Notes under the pieces: generated by a model
Seen by the model: the letters and a program-made list of their open reading frames with translations, nothing else
Databases searched by the model: none
What the model was told of the DNA's origin: nothing
Shown: positions 58,752 through 64,000 of the stretch, in pieces
How the letters are laid out: the number at the start of each line of letters is the position of its first letter
How positions within the stretch are numbered: position 1 is the stretch's first letter
Translations under genes and position numbers: made by a program
NCBI RefSeq assembly: GCF_921293095.1
Contig: NC_060248.1
Location: forward strand, 131,266,972-131,330,971
Direction of reading: 5' to 3'
DNA: 64,000 bases
Source of the DNA: Ischnura elegans
Taxonomy: Eukaryota > Arthropoda > Insecta > Odonata > Coenagrionidae

Positions 58752-59659
58752 GTGGGTGCGCTGTCGTATCCCCATATCATGGAGTACTTAAGGCAAAATT
58801 GCATCCGTACTGTTCCATTTTTACGGCTGAGCTCACTGCCATTAGGATTGCTCTCCGATCCATTAAAAACAGTGTTGCGTCATTTATGATCTGCACAGAT
58901 TCATACAGTGCTCTCCAATCAATATCTCTTCATTCTCCTTGTCACCCCATTGTTCAGGACATACAAAGCACTCTGTTATCCCTGAGTAAAAAAAGGACCA
59001 CTATAAGCTTCGCTTGGGTCCCTGGACATGTGGGCATACCAGGGAATGAGAAAGCAGATTCTGCAGCCAAAGATGCGCTCAGGTCTCCGGATACAGATTT
59101 TCAGTTAATGCCAGCGGAAGATTTAGGGAATGCCATGAGGGGTATGATTAGACAAAATTGGAAGACGCAATGGCTCGAAATCCAAAATAACAAACTTCGG
59201 GAAATAAAGCCCGTAATAACTGCGTGGCAGACCTCTATAAGAAATGTCCGCAGGGAGGAAGTGGTTTTAACACGCTTAAGAATTGGTCACTGCTTATTAA
59301 CCCATTCATACCTCTTCACCGAAGAGAGAATACAGCCCCAATGCTTAAATTGCAATTGTCCACTAACAGTGCGACATACCCTGACGGACTGTGCAAGATA
59401 TCGTACTGCACGGGTGAATCACAACCTCGGAGTCAACCTAGCCGAGGTACTAGGAGACACTCCCGAAAACATTTCCCGACTGATAGCATTCCTACACTCA
59501 ACTCGACTTTTCAATAAAATATAAATGATACTCTTGTAAATTATTGACTCGTTAAATTCAGAACGGGCCTAATCCCCTTTATCAATACCAGTCAGTGAGT
59601 GGTGCAAAATGGCCTTAGCCGCCGACGCACCCATTAAAAGAAACACTACTACTACTACA
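58752..59659 (+). pseudogene. RNase H-bearing LINE copy 3, right part
   Basis: Resumes RNase H (FTAELTAIRIALRS, CTDSYSALQSI, WVPGHVGIPGNEKADSAAKD) in 58799-59524. It then has the C-terminal finger (CLNCNCPLTVRHTLTDC), a stop at 59522-59524, a 3' UTR and an ACTACTACTACTAC tail near 59645-59659. One frame change lies near 58780. The last 230 bp match 2430-2662 almost exactly. Confidence 0.85.
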
Positions 59660-60135
59660 GATCAATAACTGCCCCAACCTTCTCGAAATCGTTTGCTAAG
59701 GTTGTCGAATCAACTGTCACTAAGGCCTCAATTGGGACACAAACCGAGACTATTACCAAGAACGACAATAACACCATAGTGTCGGTGTATCATTACTCGT
59801 GATATGGTTAATGCATGCGTCAAACTCTATGAATGGATTGAGATGAGTCGGGTGAGGCGGAGAAAGAGAAGTATCGGAAGAGAACGAGAGAAAGGGATTG
59901 TACGAAGCCATGACAGTGAATGATATATCTTCTTAAGTATTTAATGCGAATTAATTACAACAAAACAGATTGCATCTTTCTCTTGATTCTTACGAGCTGA
60001 AGGCATTCTTAATGATGAACATTTAGGAAAATTGAAGTTACTTGAACGTATTTTGACACAAGTCCAATGCTCCTTGGAATAATGAAATCGGGCGTAAATA
60101 CAAAACTTACAAATTTAAGCATAGCGGCTCTCTAA
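59660..60135. other. No gene recognised
   Basis: Unremarkable sequence without an open frame. Confidence 0.5.
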
Positions 60136-60679
60136 TGTCGTCGTGACATTAAGGGAGGAATAAAAGTAAGTGGTTGGTTGGCCGATATTTATTATATATT
60201 ATACGTACATTTGAGCACGGCGGAAGTAGCGAGGAATGGAGGAGTCGCGGGCCTTGCGAGGGCGCAGACCGGCGTTGGAGGTGCAGGAGTCGCGGGTCTT
60301 GCGAGGGCGCAGACCGGCGTTGGAGGTGCAGGAGTCGCGGGTCTTGCGAGGGCGCAGACCGGCGTTGGAGGGAAGGAGTCGCGGGTCTTGCGAGGGCGCA
60401 GACCGGCGTTGGGGGTGCAGGAGTCGCGGGTCTTGCGAGGGCGCAGACCGGCGTTGGGGGGAAGGGACCGAGGGTCTTGCGAGGGCGCAGACCAGCAAGG
60501 TATAGGTCAAGGAGAGGACTGCCCCTTCATTCGAACCTCTGGTATTTATAAGGAATACGGAGGTCCAAAGGGCGAATCGCTACCATAGAGGGGATGCGAA
60601 AGGGAGGGATGAGAGCGCTGGTGGACGAGATGATCTCACTAGGAGTCCCGTTAGTGCTCTCTAAACACCCCTCGCGACA
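60136..60679. mobile_element. Family A LTR-like element, short form
   Basis: The same ends as 6595-7811 (TGTCGTCGTGACATTAAGGG; CCCTCGCGACA) and the same flanks around the tandem array. Only about six units of 44-45 bp lie at 60240-60495, with a GGTGCAGGAGTCG variant. The outer 4 bases (CTAA/TCGA) do not match. Confidence 0.75.
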
Positions 60680-60690
60680 TCGATCGCAGG

Positions 60691-62982
60691 TCAATGGCTG
60701 TTTAGCGTGAGTAGGGAGCTTCTTCTGAATGTTTCGTGTCCTCGGAAATATAAAATGGGTGTCTGATATAGCATTGCTAACCAATAAATTCCTATGGCAT
60801 TTAATAAAAAGAACTTAAAATTAAACAAGACTATTGTTGTTATAAACAAAAAGAAAAATCGATTTTCTAGCACCCGCCTAGAAAACAATAAATTTAACAG
60901 TGACACACAAAGCTGGCAGAACTTTCGATACAGTCGCTCGAAAGCCCCTCTAAAACAAACCAGCAAAAAGGTTAAAATTAAAATGAAACTGGTTATGAGA
61001 ACGTTTTGGTCGACTTCTTCCGTCTCATCTGCAGCAACAGTTGGCCCTTGACAATTGTGTTGCACACGTCTTCTCCTTCTATTTTTCTTAGATGTAGCCT
61101 CTTTCATCACTGTCGGGGCCGTTGTTGGTGTTATCACATCAAGGAGAAATTTAAGAGAAGACTTAATTTTTCCCACTATCTGGTTGTTAAATATCTCTTT
61201 GATGTTAATGTCGGCATAATTGTCATCGACAGTCTCCGTTGACTTTACCTGTTTGAAATATTTGGCGTGCATCATGAAGTAAGCCCTTGACATTACTCCC
61301 CACAAACCAAAATACTCAGGATAAGGTAAGTCTTGGAATCCCCCTGTGTGTGCAACTTCCTCGGTCATAATAATCATTCTTCTCGCAAGAGCATGATGTG
61401 AAAGTCTTCGGCGAAATTGCTCTTCTCCAATGCTTAGAAGATTGTTATTATAGTCTAAATTTAGGTGTTTATTGTACTGGGGCCAATGTACACTGCCAAA
61501 CCTGACATTTTCAAGATGATCTCTCATACTCGAAAAATACCAGTCTGCGTCGACCAAACCTATCTCATGTAAATCACATCCATACACAGAATTTATTGCA
61601 CTGTTGACTGTTACTGGGGAGTTGACATCTATGGGGATGTGGCCTATTTTATTTCTTATGCGCCAGGTGCGCATATGCTTCATGTCACCCGGTGCTCCAA
61701 GCACTGAAAAAATACAGAGAGCCATGCTTCTGACTAACGGGATGTGCGGGTATTGAATCAAATAGCTTAAGGCTTTACTGGACTCGACTAAAATGCCTTC
61801 ATGGCCTAAATTGCTACGGTTGTCAATGAATCTTTCATCTTCTACAAGTGTTTGAATCTTAGAATACTTTGCTGTATTTCTGGTGGCAGCAATTTTCATA
61901 GTGAAACTTAATTTTCCAAGAATTTCTGAAATTGGCCTGACTGGTAACCATTTTTCTACTCCATTCACAGAAACAGGCTGATATGTGTGGGACAAAAAGT
62001 CAACAGTGGTTAGATCCTCGTGTATTCTATACCCTGAATGGGTTCCAGACCTAATTTTAATACAACATTGGTTAACAAAGTATTCAACCTTTTTCATATT
62101 TCCTTCGTTAACCACATCAGAATTGCCGATGTGGTATTGGTCATCTCCATCGTATCTTGAAAACACCTTCTCAAATACTTTATCACAAGGTGTCATCATC
62201 GGCATTTTAAGCACTTTTTTCCACGCCCTCATATGCATCAAGGCGCTCAAAAAGCCATTGTGCCAAGTCAAGATACATCCGGACAGCCTATGCCCGGTCA
62301 TCGTCATCACAAACCCCAGACGCGTAAATGCGACTGGCCATGTCCAGTGGTCATAGATGGTGTCTATAACTGACCACCACTCTTTTTTATAATGGGACTT
62401 GACCCACTGCCTTTCAAGATTCATGAGGTCAACGCCAACTGTGTGATTGAACTTTGAAGCATCACCTGTTGCACCTCGTGGGTCCTGAAACGAGTCCCAT
62501 GCTTTCTTCATGACATCGCCAACCTCAGTGATTGGCATGCCACTGTTACTTCCGGGATAAAGTTTTTCCTTTGACATGTGATGTGTGTTATATGGTCCAA
62601 AGACCATCCAATCCACTATCCTTGCGATTGCGTCAAAATACGTAATCAACCTGGGCTTAACATTAATCAGCTCAGGGTCGTTGTCCACCAGTAGTCCGTC
62701 TTCTGCCCTACTACTTACCTTCGACTCCACTTTATGGTGGATGTTGGCGACGTATTCATCACATGTCTCCCTGTTCTTTAACTTTCTTATAATTTCATTA
62801 ACACGATATTCTGTGTTAGGATCGTCTAGGAGGGATTGCATGTTCTCTATACCCTCAAATATGCCAGCAGCGCCTTTTTTGTTGATAAGGCAAGCGTCCT
62901 TAAGCTGCTGGTACGTCATTGGCTCTAAATTGTTGAGGTTAGTCATCCTCATACTTGCTGCACATTCATACAACTCGTCCAT
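60691..62982 (-). CDS. Endogenous RNA-virus RNA-dependent RNA polymerase-like ORF
   Basis: An uninterrupted 763-codon minus-strand frame; the frame is also open about 90 bases upstream of the first ATG. RdRp motifs are in order: F-like VKPRLI (about 108-113), A GDASKFNHTV (about 173-182), B SGCILTWHNG (about 234-243) and C YDGDDQY (277-283, GDD intact). The C terminus has a basic patch (about 650-665), then hydrophobic segments (SFILILTFLLVCF; FFLFITTIVLFNFKFFLL) suggesting membrane attachment. No capsid is seen. I cannot place it in a family: the motif style suggests a positive- or double-stranded RNA virus. Such a long frame in a host genome suggests recent capture or selection. The frame ends beside the family A LTR, so the natural C terminus may be lost. 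Confidence 0.75.
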   Translation of the reverse strand: MDELYECAASMRMTNLNNLEPMTYQQLKDACLINKKGAAGIFEGIENMQSLLDDPNTEYRVNEIIRKLKNRETCDEYVANIHHKVESKVSSRAEDGLLVDNDPELINVKPRLITYFDAIARIVDWMVFGPYNTHHMSKEKLYPGSNSGMPITEVGDVMKKAWDSFQDPRGATGDASKFNHTVGVDLMNLERQWVKSHYKKEWWSVIDTIYDHWTWPVAFTRLGFVMTMTGHRLSGCILTWHNGFLSALMHMRAWKKVLKMPMMTPCDKVFEKVFSRYDGDDQYHIGNSDVVNEGNMKKVEYFVNQCCIKIRSGTHSGYRIHEDLTTVDFLSHTYQPVSVNGVEKWLPVRPISEILGKLSFTMKIAATRNTAKYSKIQTLVEDERFIDNRSNLGHEGILVESSKALSYLIQYPHIPLVRSMALCIFSVLGAPGDMKHMRTWRIRNKIGHIPIDVNSPVTVNSAINSVYGCDLHEIGLVDADWYFSSMRDHLENVRFGSVHWPQYNKHLNLDYNNNLLSIGEEQFRRRLSHHALARRMIIMTEEVAHTGGFQDLPYPEYFGLWGVMSRAYFMMHAKYFKQVKSTETVDDNYADINIKEIFNNQIVGKIKSSLKFLLDVITPTTAPTVMKEATSKKNRRRRRVQHNCQGPTVAADETEEVDQNVLITSFILILTFLLVCFRGAFERLYRKFCQLCVSLLNLLFSRRVLENRFFFLFITTIVLFNFKFFLLNAIGIYWLAMLYQTPILYFRGHETFRRSSLLTLNSH

Positions 62983-63080
62983 TACCTCTTGATGAATATA
63001 TGAAACCGGCTGGTCAAGGCGGGTCTGTATTGATTCAAAAACTTTAGATTTTTCTTTTGAAACTTGAACGACTACTGAAT

Positions 63081-64000
63081 TTATGGGATGCAGTTTAAAA
63101 CCTTTCTTGCAATGTTGGAAGTAGTATAACTGAGTGTGTTACGGTCGGTTGGCAGCCTATCACTCTTGTGATAAGCCCCTAAAACCTTCTGATGTTGAAA
63201 GTGCGATTGTATAGGCTCAACAGGTGCCCTTTTGAGTCTGAATGCTGTCATATTCCTTTCAAACCTTTCAGTCCGGTGGCGTGCCACTGTCTCATCAACT
63301 TGGAGAAAACCAGGCACCCGATGTTCGGAAAAGGCCCACTTGAGAAGGTCTGCCTCTCTTGCACTTCTCTCTAACTTCACTCCATGTGTCAAAGGAGCCC
63401 ACGTTAAACTCTTTCCAGGTCTAGGATAAACGTGCGATGGTAACTTACTCATGTCGCCTAGACAACATCTTTTCCTATACGAGACGGTCTTACGCAACAC
63501 ACTCATATACATACTTCTGAAATTGTTTGGAACCTGCTTTTCTACATAATTTCTAAACACAGCAATTGCATAAAAATCACTGTTTCGAGTACAGTTTGGA
63601 AAGAACAGTCCTGCCTTTAAAAAATGTTGAGACATGGTGTATACTTCTTCTATGTCATTAGGCTGGAACCCTACAATGACTACCTCATTTCCTGATGGTG
63701 CAACCTTTCTCAATTGGTAAGGGGACTTCGTGTGTATCTGCAAGTCATAACTCTGGGACACCTCACCTTCGCCGGCCCAGAAACTAGTCTTGTGAACTGC
63801 TATAGGACAAGGTGTTGAAATGGTACTTCGTTCAAACCTATTGACAATGTTATTTAAGTCAAAGGAGTCACAGAAAACTATTTTGTTATTAACTGAATTT
63901 TTGAATTTGATTTCTCCTTCTTCAAATTCGTACGTGTTGAAGACCTCAAAAAACTTATCAGCGTCTGAAAACTGATAATATATGTCATTGTCCTCTTCTC
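63081..64000 (-). CDS. Endogenous viral ORF upstream of the RdRp, partial
   Basis: The minus-strand frame is open from the window edge to a stop at 63081. It is rich in charged and aromatic residues (NSDFYAIAVFRNYVEKQVPN; PSHVYPRPGKSLTW), and I recognise no motif. Orientation and near-abutment with the RdRp frame, which is open to about 63090 in another register, suggest one ancestral polyprotein or two overlapping ORFs, with a frame change or a natural frameshift site near 63080-63095. It continues beyond the window. Confidence 0.6.
   Translation of the reverse strand, partial: EEDNDIYYQFSDADKFFEVFNTYEFEEGEIKFKNSVNNKIVFCDSFDLNNIVNRFERSTISTPCPIAVHKTSFWAGEGEVSQSYDLQIHTKSPYQLRKVAPSGNEVVIVGFQPNDIEEVYTMSQHFLKAGLFFPNCTRNSDFYAIAVFRNYVEKQVPNNFRSMYMSVLRKTVSYRKRCCLGDMSKLPSHVYPRPGKSLTWAPLTHGVKLERSAREADLLKWAFSEHRVPGFLQVDETVARHRTERFERNMTAFRLKRAPVEPIQSHFQHQKVLGAYHKSDRLPTDRNTLSYTTSNIARKVLNCIP

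Overview
The window looks like a gene-poor, repeat-dense stretch of an arthropod (probably insect) nuclear genome. The evidence is the mix of BEL/Pao, CR1 (PHD finger plus esterase ORF1), R1-clade, RNase H-bearing I/Jockey-type LINEs, P-element/THAP9-like, PIF/Harbinger and Transib elements, tRNA-derived SINEs, envelope-bearing LTR-element debris, a satellite and an endogenous RNA-virus polymerase. No complete host gene was recognised. A possible host first exon lies at 6100-6166 and an unidentified C-terminal coding fragment at 22625-22831. Species-level identity cannot be told from the sequence.

Layout. 1-1142: start of a minus-strand BEL/Pao element (gag and candidate 5' LTR) inserted into the end of a decayed P-element/THAP9-like transposase (1143-3804); that gene is also split by a 233-bp LINE 3' fragment. 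4547-4956: palindromic SINE dimer with target duplications. 6595-7811: LTR-like element carrying about 21 copies of a 44-bp repeat. 7869-12424: a second LTR-like element split by an almost complete minus-strand CR1 retrotransposon. 13070-14411 and 18449-20990: remains of envelope genes and LTRs, with an R1-like fragment at 16138-17640. 21811-22190: possible Polinton-type DNA polymerase fragment. 22973-23967: Harbinger transposase exons. 25538-26156: SINE copies in a nested palindrome.

27677-33140 and 33562-39341: two full-length plus-strand LINEs of one family, each with target duplications. Their roughly 600-bp 5' leaders are far more alike than their coding regions. 39867-42806: a second THAP9-like transposase. 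44898-45474: solo LTR. About 46131-48280: seven monomers of a 315-bp satellite. 50661-50848: perfect hairpin with 82-bp arms. 52140-53523: R1-like fragment. 53524-59659: a third copy of the plus-strand LINE, cut inside its RNase H domain by a 3.8-kb Transib element (54916-58746). The ends of that element carry the exact V(D)J recombination heptamer. 60136-60679: short copy of the 44-bp-repeat LTR. 60691-64000: large minus-strand RNA-virus-derived region with all main RdRp motifs and a single visible frame break.

The genes do not form a pathway. They are layers of nested insertions, and several junctions preserve enough target duplication to order the events. Most coding regions carry stops or frameshifts. 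The freshest coding sequences by eye are CR1 ORF1, ORF1 of the LINE at 33562, and the RdRp-like ORF.
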